Source of the DNA: Aquarana catesbeiana
Lineage: Eukaryota; Chordata; Amphibia; Anura; Ranidae
Assembly (NCBI RefSeq): GCF_042186555.1
Contig: NC_133336.1
Location: 32,354,082-32,418,081 of the forward strand
Direction of reading: 5' to 3'
DNA: 64,000 bases
The notes under the pieces were generated by a model. The model was not told the DNA's origin. It saw nothing but the letters and a program-made list of their open reading frames with translations, and made no database searches. Positions 1-11,979 of the stretch are shown here, one piece after another (the stretch's first letter is position 1; each line of letters starts with the position of its first letter). The translations under genes were made by a program, and so were the position numbers.

Positions 1-401
1 GAATGTCGCTACTAATGAGCTTTTACACTCCCAGGGATGGGGGCTGAATTTTTAGGGTTACGGGGGGGGGGGTTCATCAGCTACGCGAGTCGTATGTGCC
101 GTGGGTGTCTGGGCTTTTGGTATATCTTGAACAGCGTGTCCCTCCCAGGGGCCACATTCTCTCTCCAGGGGCCACATTGTCCTTCAGAACATGAAATGCT
201 GAGGCGCTGGGTCTGGAAGGGCTCCGGGTAACCATGTTTGGTCTGTAGATGTGACGCCTGCGATTCCCGAGCCGCTTTCGGACGATGCGATTGGATATCC
301 AGACCTCAGGCCTCATTGTGGTAATGAGAGATTTGCAGTCTGGGGCTCGCCATGTGCGGTAATGGGGAGATTGACGCCATGTCCCCTTCTTTCCTTGTAA
401 G
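1..401 (+). other. nrxn2: nrxn2 intron, 3' end
   Basis: This is the tail of an intron lying before the first visible exon. It ends in a pyrimidine-rich stretch (381-396) and the acceptor AG at 400-401. The upstream donor is outside the window. No repeat or gene was recognised in it. Confidence 0.6.
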
Positions 402-563
402 GTCACCATATCGGTGGATGGGATCCTCACCACAACCGGCTACACCCAGGAGGATTACACCATGCTGGGCTCCGACGATTTCTTCTACGTTGGGGGGAGT
501 CCGAGCACGGCCGACTTACCGGGGTCCCCTGTCAGCAACAATTTCATGGGCTGCCTAAAAGAG
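402..563 (+). CDS. nrxn2: Neurexin-2 exon, C-terminal part of LNS domain 2
   Basis: The exon encodes 54 residues in phase 0, starting VTISVDGILTTTGYTQEDYT and ending NNFMGCLKE. Neurexins are presynaptic single-pass cell-surface receptors, and LNS domains are laminin/neurexin/SHBG beta-sandwiches that bind postsynaptic partners. This piece is the conserved end of LNS2 in alpha-neurexins. The acceptor AG is at 400-401 and the donor GTAAGT starts at 564. The length of 162 bp is a multiple of three. The segment is nearly invariant among neurexin paralogues, so it proves neurexin but does not choose the paralogue; that comes from the downstream exons. Being in the LNS2 part of the protein, it belongs to the alpha form only. 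Confidence 0.93.
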
Positions 564-637
564 GTAAGTGACCCGCAATGATTATTTTTTCTCAGTAGGA
601 TATCATCCTTTAAAATAGTGTCTGCTTTTCGTTTTAA

Positions 638-2904
638 AGGGTAACTCCACTTTTGATGTAAAAATGGCAAATAAAAAAAAAATAATATAGCGTATACAGT
701 TTCAACACAAGTCATATTGTAATCAGGGCCGCCATCGGGGGGGTACAGCCGTTACAACTGTAAGGGGCCCCGGGGCCCGAGGGACATGCCCGGGCCAGAG
801 GAAGGCAGGACGGGTGAAGGGGATCCATGCTGTGCAGTATAGAAACGATCTCACAGTTTCTGTAGTTCTCGTGTCATTGACTCAGACATCGAGCTCTTCA
901 CTGTCACACGAGGGATGCACAGGCACATAGTAGCCAGAGGTGGCAGTAATCTGCCTGTACTATGCTTCTCAGCAACATGTCAGATTTGTGAAAACAAGCT
1001 GGGACCAGGTAGGAAATTACAAGTAGGGGCTGTGGGGGAAAGGGAGGGGGCTGTTTGTGTACAGGGAGGGGCCAGAGGCTTGTGTGTACAGATTTGTGTA
1101 TGTGTGTCTGCCATATATACAGGTGTGTGTGTCTGCCATATATACAGGTGTGTGTGTCTGCCATATATACAGGTGTGTGTGTCTGCCATATATACAGGTG
1201 TGTGTGTCTGCCATATATACAGGTGTGTGTGTCTGCCATATATACAGGTGTGTGTGTCTGCCATATATACAGGTGTGTGTGAGGGAGGCTGACATATATA
1301 CAGGTGGGGGGGGGGGCGCTGACATATATACAGGTGTGTGAGGGGGGGCGCTGACATATATACAGGTGTGTGTGTCTGTGGGGGAGGCTGACATATATAC
1401 AGGTGTGTGGGGGGGGCACTGACATATATACAGGTGTGTGTGTCTGTGGGGGAGGCTGACATATATACAGGTGTGTGTGGGGGGGCGCTGACATATATAC
1501 AGGTGTGTGTGGGGGGGCTGACATATATACAGGTGTGTGGGGGGGGGCACTGACATATATACAGGTGTGTGAGGGGGGGGCGCTGACATATATATACAGG
1601 TGTGTGTGGGGGGGCTGACATATATACAGGTGTGTGTGGGGGGGCTGACATATATACAGGTGTGTGTGGGGGGCTGACATATATACAGGTGTGTGTGGGG
1701 GGGGGGCTGACATATGTACAGGTGTGTGTGGGGGAGGCTAACATATATATATATACAGGTGTAGGTGCTGACATATATACAGGTGTGTGTGTGTGTGGGG
1801 GAGGGGTGGCTGACATATATACGTGTGTGTGTGGGGGGGGGCGCTGAGATATATACAGGTGTGTGAGGGGGGAGCGCTGACATATATACAAGTGTGTGTG
1901 GGGGGGGGGGCGCTGACATATATACAGGTGTGTGTGGGGGGGGGGCTGACATATATACAGGTGTGTGTGGGGGAGGCTAACATATATATATATATATATA
2001 TATACAGGTGTAGGTGCTGACATATATACAGGTGTGTGTGTGGGGGAGGGGGTGGCTGACATATATACGTGTGTGTGTGTGGGGGGGGGGCGCTGAGATA
2101 TATACAGGTGTGTGAGGGAGGGGCGCTGACATATATACAGGTGTGTGTGGGGGGGGGCGCTGACATATATACAGGTGTGTGAGGGGGGGCGCTGATATAT
2201 ATACAGGTGTGTGTGTGTGGGGGAGGCTGACATATATACAGGTGTGTGTGTGTGGGGGAGGCTGACATATATACAGGTGTGTGTGGGGGGAGGGGTGTCT
2301 GACATATATACGTGTGTGTGTGGGGGGGGGCACTGAGATATATACAGGTGTGTGAGGGGGGGGCGCTGACATATATACAGGTGTGTGTGTGTGGGGGAGG
2401 CTGACAAATACACAGGTGTCTGTGTGGGGGGGCTGACATATATACAGGTGTGTGTGGGGGAGGCTAACATATATATACAGGTGTAGGTGGGGGCGCTGAC
2501 ATATATACAGGTGTGTGTGGGGGGAGGGGTGTCTGACATATATACGTGTGTGTGTGTGTGGGGGGGGTGCTGAGATATATACAGGTGTGTGAGGGGGGGC
2601 GCTGACATGTATACAGGTGTGTGTGTGTGAGGGGGGCGCTGACATATATACAGGTGTGTGTGTGTGGGGGGGGGCTGACAAAGGGATGCAGACCTTGCCA
2701 CTTTCCTCATTAGAGCCCTGCAGTTGCAGCAGCTGATTAATAATTGAAACCATTCCCATTAGACTTGGACACAGACAAACACAGAGGGATTTCTTCAGAT
2801 TACCAAAAGGTAGGAATCTGCAACAAAGTTTGTTACAATCCCTGCAATGTACATCGATCTCCAAGAGGGGAATGTTTTTTCTTCAACAAAAGTGGAGTTG
2901 CACT
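638..2904. mobile_element. TTAA-flanked foldback element containing a minisatellite
   Basis: Inverted ends AGGGTAACTCCACTTTTG (638-655) and CAAAAGTGGAGTTGCACT (2887-2904) differ at two positions. They are flanked by TTAA (634-637) and TCAA (2905-2908), as for piggyBac-type insertions with one decayed target copy. No transposase is present. Most of the interior is the tandem repeat at about 1095-2685. The region 723-800 resembles the start of another common repeat (CAGGGCCGCCATC) and may be an older insertion. The ends are clear; single-element status is inferred. Confidence 0.5.
1095..2685. repeat. Minisatellite, unit about 25-35 bp
   Basis: The unit is built on CATATATACAGGTGTGTG, exactly 25 bp at its left end (1111-1300) and longer and more variable to the right, where GGGGGG runs and (TA)n expansions appear. 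The array has almost no stop codons in several frames and so creates long spurious reading frames rich in HTHLYIC-type repeats. It is not coding. Confidence 0.93.
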
Positions 2905-2908
2905 TCAA

Positions 2909-4440
2909 AGGAAATCTGTATGTTATATTTATCCTTCTATCTGGTTGACGTAAAATTTGAAATTTGATGCAAATGTTTTGGGCTTCTCTGGTTCCTCCTC
3001 CTCCCCCCCCCCTCATCAACATGCTAATGAAACAATGTTATCACTGGGACTCTGTGCTTCTCTATGCGATGCAGGCAGATCATGGCTGGTGGGAGGGGTG
3101 ATGTACATGGCAGGGAGGGACGTGCAGTCAGGGAAGGCAGGTGAGGCAGAGCACATTAAAACATTTTTTTTTTTTTTAAATCGAGCTTCGAGGGTCATAG
3201 CTCGGCGGCCTAAGGTCACAGAGGCCCCAAACTGGTAAAAGTTTGGGGCTCCTGGGTCGTATGGTTTCCGGATATACGGGGCTCCTTGTGCAGCCTGTCA
3301 GAAGCTACATACAGAGCGACCAGTTTAAATACAAGCTGGCACACTCGGTTTGCAGCAGACTGAGAGGATGAGCTCACAGTGCCTCTCACTTCTTGTCAGA
3401 GGCACTGAGCTCAATGGACAGCTTGGAATCTTGGACCAATGGTAAAGTACCATTAACCCCAGCTGTCCAATAAAAATGCTGCAGTGGAGGCACGCCTCTC
3501 ACTGCATTGTCATAGAAGGGGGCGTGTGTATAAAAGACACATACTCCCTTCCAGCCCAGCCCTCTTAACTACAAGGTAATACATGTGTTTATGGGTATAT
3601 CAGCAATTTTTCAAATGCGCTTTTTTGGGAAAAAAAACAAAACAGTTTCATGAATATTAAAAAAAAAATTAAAATGACCCGATTTTTTTTTTTTGAAAGA
3701 TGATGTTACGCCAAGTAAATAGATACCTAACATGTCACACTTTAAAATTGCGCACAAACTTCAGTAAATCTCCATAGGCGACGCTTTAAATTTTTTTACA
3801 GGTTACATTTAGAGTTTAGAGTTACAGAAGAGGTTTAGCGCTAGAATTTTTGCTCTCACTCTACCGATCGCGGCGTACGTAACCTGTGTGTATCTGGCTC
3901 TGATACTAGCCAGTGCCTCACCAGTCACTGACCTCACCGCACGTCCCTGGGTACAAAGCTTCCTGAAAACATCACATCACCCCTGCCTCAGCACTTCTCT
4001 CAAGAGCCCTCAACCCTGGTGCAAGCAGTAGGTTGGATCGTGGGAGGAGTTATGCAAATATTAAATGTTCTGGTGGGTGAATGTCAGTCTGGAGAAGTGG
4101 GTGTTCCTAGACGGGTAACGCCTACATGTGATGCTGAGCCTTGAAAGAACTGAAATCCAATTAATAAATATCAAATGAAAGGACTAGATGAAGCTGGACG
4201 TCTTCCTGCCACGAAATGGGACAGGCTCTATCTGTCTTGCTGCAGCTTCGAATGCACATTGAAGGAAGCTCACAGTGTGCAATGAAATCAAAGTAAGCCA
4301 TTTCAGTCCAGGAGAAGAACCAGTACAACTGGGCAAGACTGGAGGGAAGGTCGGAGGTCAGATTTAAAGTGAACCTTTCAGTCTTTATAAATAAGCTCCT
4401 AACATGGTCGCAGTAGTGTGAACTGAGCCCAAGTGTGCTG
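2909..4440. other. Intronic sequence with an interspersed repeat module
   Basis: No gene was recognised. The stretch 3690-3880 (GTTACGCCAAGTAAAT and onward, including TCTCCATAGGCGACGC and CTACCGATCGCGGCG) is a reverse-complement relative of about 9345-9575, so it is part of a dispersed repeat family. Poly-T and poly-A runs occur at 3164-3177 and near 3650-3695. The remainder, including 3900-4440, shows nothing specific. Confidence 0.5.
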
Positions 4441-5030
4441 CTATAAGTTACAAAATTCCACTTTTTTGTTGAGTTTCTGCTGTTTTATGTCCCTGTCCTG
4501 AAGCATTTTACTAATGGCAACATTTATTTAATTTTTTTATGTATTTATTAATTATGTGTTAATAATCCTATTTTGTTTGCCATTTTATTTTACTAATTAT
4601 AACATTTCTAACTTTATTTTCATTTTATTTACCATGTATTCATATTAATTTTTTTTATTTTACTAATGCAAACATTTCTATTTTTATTTTAGGTTTATTT
4701 ACTATTTTATTTCGCTATTTTACTAAGTATTAATATTTCGATTTTATTTTACGCATTTTATTTATTTACTATTTTTTTTTAAATATTATTATTCCTATTT
4801 TATTTGCTATTTTACTTACTATTATATATATTATTACTCCTATTTTATTTGCTATTTTACAGATATTTTACTAATTATAACATGTCTAATAGTTTTTTAG
4901 TTTTGTTTTAATATTTTATTTATATTACTTTTTTTAATGTATTAATACTCCTATTTTATTTATTTATAATGTAATAATATTCTTATTTTATTTTTTCGAA
5001 TGATACTGTTTTTCTAATAATCACTTCCCA
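4440..5030. repeat. AT-rich degenerate tandem repeat
   Basis: Loosely repeated phrases such as CTATTTTATTTGCTATTTTACT recur with irregular spacing. Composition is overwhelmingly A and T. It looks like a decayed low-complexity array. Confidence 0.7.
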
Positions 5031-5224
5031 TCTGTCCATAGTACATAAACTTCTCGGACAGGAGCAGTGCCAATGTGGGTGGACATATTCGTATGTCCTC
5101 CAGCATCGCCCACTCATGCGTGCTCTCTAGCGCATGCAACGGTCTGGATGTGTGACTCACTGTGTCCACCGGATACAGCTGTTTACTGATCACTGTATTG
5201 GGCGGCTGTGAGCATCCCTGGCAC

Positions 5225-5410
5225 CATGTGATTGCTGTGACCTATCACAACGAGCATATGAACAGTAGTAAACAATGATGATGTTATTTACTACTGTGTG
5301 AGCGTTGTGATTGGTCAAAGCAATGACATGGTACAAGGGCCAATCACAGCGGCCCTGTACTATGTGATAGCTGTGACCAATCACAACACTTACACAGTAG
5401 TAAACAAGGT
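5225..5410. repeat. Imperfect inverted repeat
   Basis: CTATCACAACGAGC...CAGTAGTAAACAA (5243-5276) is mirrored by TTTACTACTGTGTGAGCGTTGTGATTGG (5287-5315), and the motif returns at 5370-5406. It is a small foldback unit of unknown family. Confidence 0.5.
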
Positions 5411-5446
5411 TTCATGAATTAAACCTTCACACACACACTAGTCATA

Positions 5447-6430
5447 TTGTCCCTAATCACTGCCACACCAGTTAGTGTTCCTGATCACTTCCCCACCATT
5501 CCCACTGCCCCGTTCACCACCACACCATTCCAAGTGCCCCTGATCACCATACCAGTCCCAGTGCCCCTAATCACCACCACCCCAGTCCCAGTGCCCTTGA
5601 TCACCACCACACCATTGCCACTGCCCCTAATCACCACACCAGTACCAGTGAACCTGATCACTGCTACACCAGACCAAGTGCCCCTGATCACCACCACACC
5701 AGTACCAGTGAACCTGATCACTGCCACACCAGTCCCAGTGCCCTTGATCACCACCACCTTATTCCCACTGCCCCTAATCACCACCACACCAGTCCCAGTG
5801 TTTCTGATCACTGCTACATCAGTCCCAGTGTTCCTGATCACTGCCACTCCAGTCCCAGTGTTCCTGATCACTGCCACACCAGTCCCAGTGTTCCTGATCA
5901 CTACCACACCAGTCCCAGTGTTCCTGATCACTGCCACACCAGTCCCAGTGTTCCTGATCACTGCCACACCAGTCCCAGTGTTCCTGGTCACTGCCACACC
6001 AGTCCCAGTGTTCCTGATCACTGCCACACCAATCCCAGTGTTCCTGATCACTGCCACTCCAGTCCCAGTGTTCCTGATCACCGCCACTCCAGTCCCAGTG
6101 TTCCTGATCACCGCCACTCCAGTCCCAGTGTTCCTGATCACCGCCACACCAGTCCCAGTGTTCCTGATCACCGCCACACCAGTCCCAGTGTTCCTGATCA
6201 CCGCCACACCAGTCCCAGTGTCCCTGATCACCGCCACACCAGTCCCAGTGTCCCTGATCACCGCCACACCAGTGCCAGTGTTCCTGATCACCGCCATACC
6301 AGTGCCAGTGTTCCTGATCACCGCCACACCAGTGCCAGTGTTCCTGATCACCGCCACACCAGTGCCAGTGTTCCTGATCACCGCTACACCAGTCATATTG
6401 TCTCCTAATTATGGCCACATCAGTTACAGT
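5447..6430. repeat. 30-bp minisatellite
   Basis: About 32 copies of a 30-bp unit like CCAGTCCCAGTGTTCCTGAT plus CACTGCCACA, degenerate at the left and very regular from about 5780 to 6390. Because 30 is a multiple of three, both strands carry long open frames. These are artefacts of the repeat. Confidence 0.95.
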
Positions 6431-6439
6431 GTCCCTGAT

Positions 6440-6874
6440 CATTTGTAGCTATGTAATTTATGCTCCTAGAATGCTTGAAGGTGCTCCTTGGAGTTTGAGC
6501 CTCTCTATGTGGCCAGGCCATGAAAAAGTCTCACACGTGTGGTATCGCTATAATCAGGAGGGGTAGCAGAATGTATTTTGGAGTATAATTGTAAGTATGC
6601 CCATGCCATGTGTGAGAAATACCTTGTTAAAATTACTTTGAGAAAATTAACTTTGAGAAAATAACTTTGAGAAAAAAAAAATATTTTCCAAAAAATTGTG
6701 ACAAACAATTGCAACTTACAACTCAAAAAAACTTACAATGCCTCTTTAAAAAAAAACTTTGATTGTCCACTTTCCAAATGGGTCATTGGTGGATATTTAT
6801 ACTGTCCTGACATTTTCGGGCCTCAGGAAATGTGATAGGCCATCAGAACATCAGGATTAATCGATTTTCAAATG
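6440..6874. other. Intronic sequence, nothing recognised
   Basis: This stretch contains no gene or recognisable repeat apart from short A-rich runs and a triplicated ACTTTGAGAAAAT motif near 6635-6680. Confidence 0.5.
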
Positions 6875-6876
6875 TA

Positions 6877-8477
6877 CTATATCTCACAAAAGTGAGTACA
6901 TTTTTGTAAATAATTTATTATATCTTTTCATGTGACAACACTGAAGAAATTACACTTTGCTATTACAGTGTAAATTTGCTGTCCCCTCAAAATAACTCAA
7001 CACACAACCATTAATATCTAAACTGGTGGTAACAAAAGTGAGTACACCTCTAAGTGAAAATGTCCAAATTGGGCCCAATTAGCCATTTTCCCTCCCCGGT
7101 GTCATGTGACTCATTAGTGTTACAAGGTCTCAGGTGTGAATGGGGAGTAGATGTGTTAAATTTGGTGTTATCGCTCTCACTCTCTCCTACTGTTCACTGG
7201 AAGTTTAACATGGCACCTGATGGCAAAGAACTTTCTAAGGATATGAAAAAAAGAATCGTTGCTTTACATAAAGATGGCCTAGGCTATAAGAAGATTGCCA
7301 AGACCCTGAAACTGAGCTGCAGAACAGTGCCCAAGACCATACAGCGGTTTAACAGGACAGGTTCTACTCAGAACAGGCCTCGCCATGGTCAACCAAAGAA
7401 GTTGAGTGCACGTGCTCAGCGTCATATCCAGAGGTTGTCTTTGGGAAATGGATGTATGAGTGCTGCCAGCATTGCTGCAGAGGTTGAAGGGGTGTGGGGT
7501 CAGCCTGTCAGTGCTCAGACCATACGTTTCACACTGCATCAAATTGGTCTGCATGGCTGTCGTCCCAGAAGGAAGCCTGTTCTAAAGATGATGCACAAGA
7601 AAGCCCGCAAACAGTTTGCTGAAGACAAGCAGACTAAGGACCTGGATTACTGGAACCATGTCCTGTGTTCTGATGAGACCAAGATAAACTTATTTGGTTC
7701 AGATGGTGTCAAGCGTGTGTGGCGGCAACCAGGTGAGGAGTACAAAGAAAAGTGTGTCTTGCCTACAGTCAAGCATGGTGATGGGAGTGTCATGGTCTAG
7801 GGCTGCATAAGTGCTGCCGGCACTGGGGAGCTACAGTTCATTGAGGGAACCATGAATGCCAACATGTACTGTGACATACCAAAGCCAAACATGATCCCCC
7901 TCCCTTCAGAGACTGGGCCGCAGGGCAGTATTCCAATGTAATGACCGCAAACACACCTCCAAGACAACCACTGCCTTGCTAAAGAAGCTGAGGGTAAAGG
8001 TGATGGACTGGCCAAGCATTTCTTCAGACCTAAACCCCATTGAGCATCTGTGGGGCATCCTCAAATGGAAGGTGGAGGAGTGCAAGGTCTCTACCATCCA
8101 CCAGCTCCGTGATGTCATCATGGAGGAGTGGAAGAGGACTCCAGTGGCAACCTCTGTGAAGAGTGAAGCTCTGGTAAACTCCATGCCCAAGAGGGTTAAG
8201 GCAGTGCTGGAAAATAATGGTGGCCACACAAAATATTGACACTTTGGGCCCAATTTGGACATTTTCACTTAGGGGTGTACTCACTTTTGTTGCCAGAGGA
8301 CACAAATGGCTGTGTGTTGTTGTTTTGAGGGGACAGCAAATTTACACTGTTATACAAGCTGTACATTCACTACTTTACATTGTAGCAAAGTGTCATTTCT
8401 TCAGTGTTGTCACATGAAAAGATATAATAAAATATTTACAAAAATGTGAGGGGTGTACTTACTTTTGTGAGATACTG
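6877..8477 (+). mobile_element. Tc1/mariner transposon, complete but inactive
   Basis: Inverted ends CTATATCTCACAAAAGTGAG and its mirror ACTTTTGTGAGATACTG border the element, with TA at 6875-6876 and 8478-8479. The inverted repeats extend over about 210 bp, and the AAAAGTGAGTACA motif recurs at the inner end near 7034-7047, an IR/DR arrangement as in other vertebrate Tc1 families. One transposase gene lies between. Total length of 1.6 kb is normal for Tc1. Mutations in the gene show that this copy no longer makes transposase. Confidence 0.92.
7210..8239 (+). pseudogene. Tc1 transposase pseudogene (DD34E family)
   Basis: From the ATG at 7210 it encodes a Tc1-like cut-and-paste transposase: the paired-type helix-turn-helix DNA-binding half (KDGLGYKKIAKTLKLSCRTV), the GRPKK-like hook (HGQPKKLSARA) and the first catalytic Asp in LCSDETKINLFG. 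An in-frame TAG at 7798-7800 stands where related enzymes have Trp in a VMVWGC-like motif. Frame is lost again around 7900-7950, removing the second catalytic Asp region. The last catalytic Glu motif DLNPIEHLWGILK and the C-terminal end (ENNGGHTKY, stop at 8237-8239) survive in another frame at 7976-8239. It is a decayed copy, not a host gene. Confidence 0.9.
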
Positions 8478-8479
8478 TA

Positions 8480-10005
8480 TATCCCATAGTTTATGAACTC
8501 TATAACTTTCCTACAGACTAAATAATGGACACTGATTTGGGTTATTTTCACCAAAGAAATGTAGCAGAATACTTTTTGGCTTACATTCATGAAGAAAGAT
8601 TATTTGTTTGCAAAATTTTATAACAGAAATGAAGAAAAATGTTTACATTTATATAGGAACAAATAAAAAAACCCAATGGTGATTAACCACTCACGGACCG
8701 CTATACGTCCTAAGTTTGAAGAGAAATATTGTTATGGCAGCAGCTAGCTGCCATAACTCCGGTGGTATCCTCTTCTTCGGCTGGCGGTCCGCTTTCCGAT
8801 AAGAGTGGTCTCTGCGACGGATTAGCCGCGAGATCACTTTTATCGGTGGCGGGAGAGGGGCCCCCCTCCCACCACGCTCTGGTGCCCTCTGCTGCTTACC
8901 GGAGCTGTCGGCATCGGCGAAGGTGATCAGATCTGCACCCTTGCTGGGTATGGAGACGGGTAGGGGGAAGATGGCCCCCACCCGTCTCCATAACATTGCA
9001 GGGCGGAAGCGACGTCAAAACATCACTTCCGCCCACAGCTCTTAAAGGGCCATTTTTTTTTTTTTTTTTTAATGACCAAAAAAAATTTTTGTTTTTTTAT
9101 TGCATTTTAGTGTAAATTTTCTTTTTGACCCCAGATCTCCTATTTAAGAGGTCCTGTCATGCTTTTTTTCTATTACAAGGGATATTTACATTTTTTTTTT
9201 TTTTTAAACCGTGTAAAAATAAAAATAAAAGGTAAAATAAATTTTAAAAAAAATGTAAACGCACCCCGTCCCGCTGAGCTTGCGTGCAGAAGCGAATGCA
9301 TATGTGAGTAGCGCCCGCATATGAAAACTGTGTTCAAACCACACATTTGAGGCATCGCCGCGATCGGTAGAGCGAGAGCAATAATTCTAGCCCTAGACCT
9401 CCTCTGTAACTCAAAACATGCAACCTGCATAATTTTTTAACCGTCGCCTATGGAGATTTTTAAGGGTAAAAGTTTGTCGCCATTCCACGAGCGGGCGCAT
9501 TTTTGAAGCATGACATATTGGGTTATCAATTTACTCGGCGTAACATTATCTTTCACAATATAAAAAAAAAACATTGGGCTAACTTTACTGTTATCTTAAT
9601 TTTTAATTAAAAAAAGTGTATTTTTTCCAAAAAAAGTGCGTTTATAGGACCACTGCGCAAATACGGTGTGACAAAGTATTGCAATGACCGCCATTTTATT
9701 CTCTAGGGTGTTAGAAAAAAAAATGTATAATGTTTGGGGGTTCTAAGTAATTTTCTAGCAAAATAAACCTGTTTTTAACTTGTAAACAACACATCTCAAA
9801 AAGAGGCTTGGTCCTTAAGTGGTTAAATAAATACCACCATAAGAAAGCTGTATTTGTCTAAAAAAAAAAAAAAAAAAATGATAAAAATTTCATTTAGGTA
9901 CAGTGTAGCATGACCGCGCAATTGTCATTCAAGGTGCAGCACTAAAATCTAAATATTGGCCTGGGCAGGAAGGGGGTAAAAGTATCTGGTATTGAGGTGG
10001 TTAAT
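8480..10005. mobile_element. Interspersed repeat interrupted by a TTAA element
   Basis: The flanks 8480-8682 and 9827-10005 resemble one continuous repeat seen uninterrupted at 48370-48830. Shared marks are CATAGTTT...CTATAACTT, ACCCAATGGTGAT, AATACCACCA..AGAAAGCT and GACCGCGCAATTGTCA. The comparison shows the element at 8687-9822 was inserted later. Confidence 0.7.
8687..9822. mobile_element. piggyBac-type non-autonomous element, copy 1
   Basis: Ends are CCACTCACGGACC and GGTCCTTAAGTGG, with the duplicated target TTAA at 8683-8686 and 9823-9826. There is no transposase. The interior has an inverted-arm design with GGCGGGAGAGGGG and GACCTCCTCTGTAACTC modules and long A/T runs. A second copy in the opposite direction is at 14163-14918. 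The piggyBac assignment rests on the TTAA target only. Confidence 0.75.
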
Positions 10006-10780
10006 ATCACTATTTATTTTAATTTCTATTACTGATAACCATTTTATTCTCACTCTGTATCTTCACCCCCCCTTTGTATGGACGTGTAGAGATCGATCCT
10101 CTTCTCAGAACTGTGATAGTAGACTGATAGTAGATTGCCAGTATGTGGGGGCACTCCGCTCAGGGTTCTTTGTGATTCTCCGGTCCTGGCAGGGTTAAAT
10201 TTGGCACCATACCTGCCATATCGGAGATGCAACACATGACCGCCGCGAGCATATGATTAATAGCCTCCATCGCCATAACGTTCTAATAACCCCGACACCG
10301 CGTCTGCCTTCAGCTGCTATTTCAATCTGTTTTAATCCCGCTAATTGCTATACATTTATTTGGATTGCTGGCACCTGCGGGCTGCGGAATAATGTCTATT
10401 TTATGTCCTTTTTGTTCTATCTCTGTTTACCCACCCCCACCCCCTTACACATTCCGTTAAAGGAGAAATTGTTAAATATTTCTAGCTGTGAAATGTAAAA
10501 ATCAATTACATTTAAATATAATTAAAGTTTTGGAAACTTGTTGATGCTCCCGCACGGCTGTTTAGCTCAGGGGATTAAAGAGTAACTCTAGACTGGTAGG
10601 CAGATACGATGAAGATGTTGTTCCTGGAGAAGCTGTTAGCAGTGCATCGAAATGAAAATTCTGGACTGATGCCGAAAATTCAGGATGCACGTGGCCGAAA
10701 AACCGAAACAGAAATGGACAGTTTTTAAAAAAAATATATATATTATTTTTAAAATATAATTGTATTACATTTGACTTTTT
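10006..10780. other. Intronic unique sequence, possible conserved element
   Basis: No repeat was recognised in 10180-10540. It has balanced base composition with homeodomain-like words (CTAATTGC, GATTAATAG, CAATTACATTTAAA, ATAATTAAAG). This is the look of conserved non-coding sequence in neuronal gene introns, but only alignment could show it. The stretch 10560-10780 shows nothing specific. Confidence 0.3.
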
Positions 10781-11073
10781 ATAGTGCCTTGAAAAAGTAT
10801 TCATACCCCTTGACATTTTCCACATTTTGTCATGTTACAACCAAAAAGGTAAATGTATTTTATTGGGATTTTATGTGATAGACCAACACAAAGTGGCACA
10901 TAATTGTGAAGTGGAAGGAAAATGGTAAATGGTTTTCAACATTTTTTACAAATATGTGAAAAGTGTGGCATGCATTTTTTTCCCACCCCCTTTATTATGA
11001 TACCCCTAAGTAAAATTTAGTGGAACCAATTGCCTTCAGAAGTCACCTAATTTGTAAATAGAGTGCACCTGTG

Positions 11074-11347
11074 CAGGGGCGGACTGACCATTGAGCCACT
11101 CGGGCACTGCCCGAGCGCCCTGGGCCACTAGGGGGCCCCATCAGGGTTGCCAGTCTCAGTAAAACCAGGGACAGTATGTATAAATCAGTTTTTTTTATAT
11201 CTGTCTGTGTATACTGTATACTGTGTGTGTTTATACTGTGTGGCCCCATAATCTCTGATTGCCTGGGGGCCCCATAATCTCCTATTGCCCGGGGGCCCCA
11301 TAATCTCCTATTGCCTGGGGGCCCCATGAGTTATCAGTCCGCCCCTG
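11074..11347. mobile_element. hAT MITE with 8-bp target duplication
   Basis: Ends CAGGGGCGGACTG and CAGTCCGCCCCTG are perfect inverted repeats. The 8-bp target CACCTGTG is present at 11066-11073 and 11348-11355. Inside is a three-copy GGGGGCCCCATAATCTC repeat. There is no coding capacity. It inserted in the terminal part of the Tc1 remnant. Confidence 0.93.
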
Positions 11348-11558
11348 CACCTGTGTGTAATTTAATTTCAGTATCAATACAACTGTTCTGTGAAGCCCTC
11401 AGAGGTTTGTTAGAGAACCATAGAGAACAAACAGCATCAGGAAGGCCAAGGAACACACCAGACAGGTCAGGGATAAAGTTGTAGAGAAGTTTAAAGCAGT
11501 GTTAGGTTATAAAAAAATATTCCAAACTTTGAACATCTCACGGAGAACTGTTCAATCC

Positions 11559-11979
11559 TATCAAAAACCATGAATCGGACTGAGACAGAAGTACAGTTAA
11601 ATCACACTTGTTTAATAATAATAATAAAAAGGTAAACAGAGTAAACGTAGTCAAAACATAGCCAGAGTTCAGGAACCGGAACGAATAGTCAGACAAGCCA
11701 AAGCGACAGGGAGCCAGAGATGAGCGTAGTAGAACAGCAAGCAGGATCTGGAGTCAGAAGGAATGTCAGCCAAGCAAGTCTTTAACAGGAACACAGGAGA
11801 GCGTCTCTAGAGATGTGACCAAGGCAAAGGCAGAGATCATCTGGACTGGACGACCTAAGTAGGCAGGACTGACGAGCAGGATATAAACAGGTGAGTCACT
11901 GTGGAGAGATAGGAGCTGGCAATTAGCTGACAGCTGAGAAGCCAGCTTTGAGAAGGAAGGGCTGAGCCCAGCCCTGACA
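11559..11979 (-). repeat. 3' LTR of the Ty3-type element
   Basis: On the minus strand it starts TGTCAGGGCTGGGCTCAGCC and ends at 11559 beside the target copy AATCC. It contains TTATTATTAAACAAG upstream of its end. A related LTR, about 85% alike over its first 100 bp by eye, is at 54132-54540. Confidence 0.85.

Noticed and set aside
402..563. Assignment of the gene to neurexin-1 or neurexin-3
   Set aside because: The first exon alone fits all paralogues, but [32 protein letters not shown] and RSQKNTKVDFFAVELL in later exons match neurexin-2 best from memory.
723..2700. hAT element from CAGGGCCGCC (723) to GCCCTG (about 2716)
   Set aside because: Candidate 8-bp target copies on the two sides do not match, so the right end is not supported.
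980..2710. Minus-strand frame of 576 codons rich in HTHLYICQ repeats
   Set aside because: It is translation of the 25-35 bp minisatellite. Several frames on both strands are equally open, composition is low complexity and no protein signature exists.
1095..6430. CRISPR-like regular repeats
   Set aside because: Units are directly adjacent with no unique spacers, and the context is a vertebrate intron.
5447..6448. Plus-strand 333-codon and minus-strand 303-codon frames
   Set aside because: Both are products of a 30-bp tandem repeat without stop codons; repeat units are simple and there is no start or domain.
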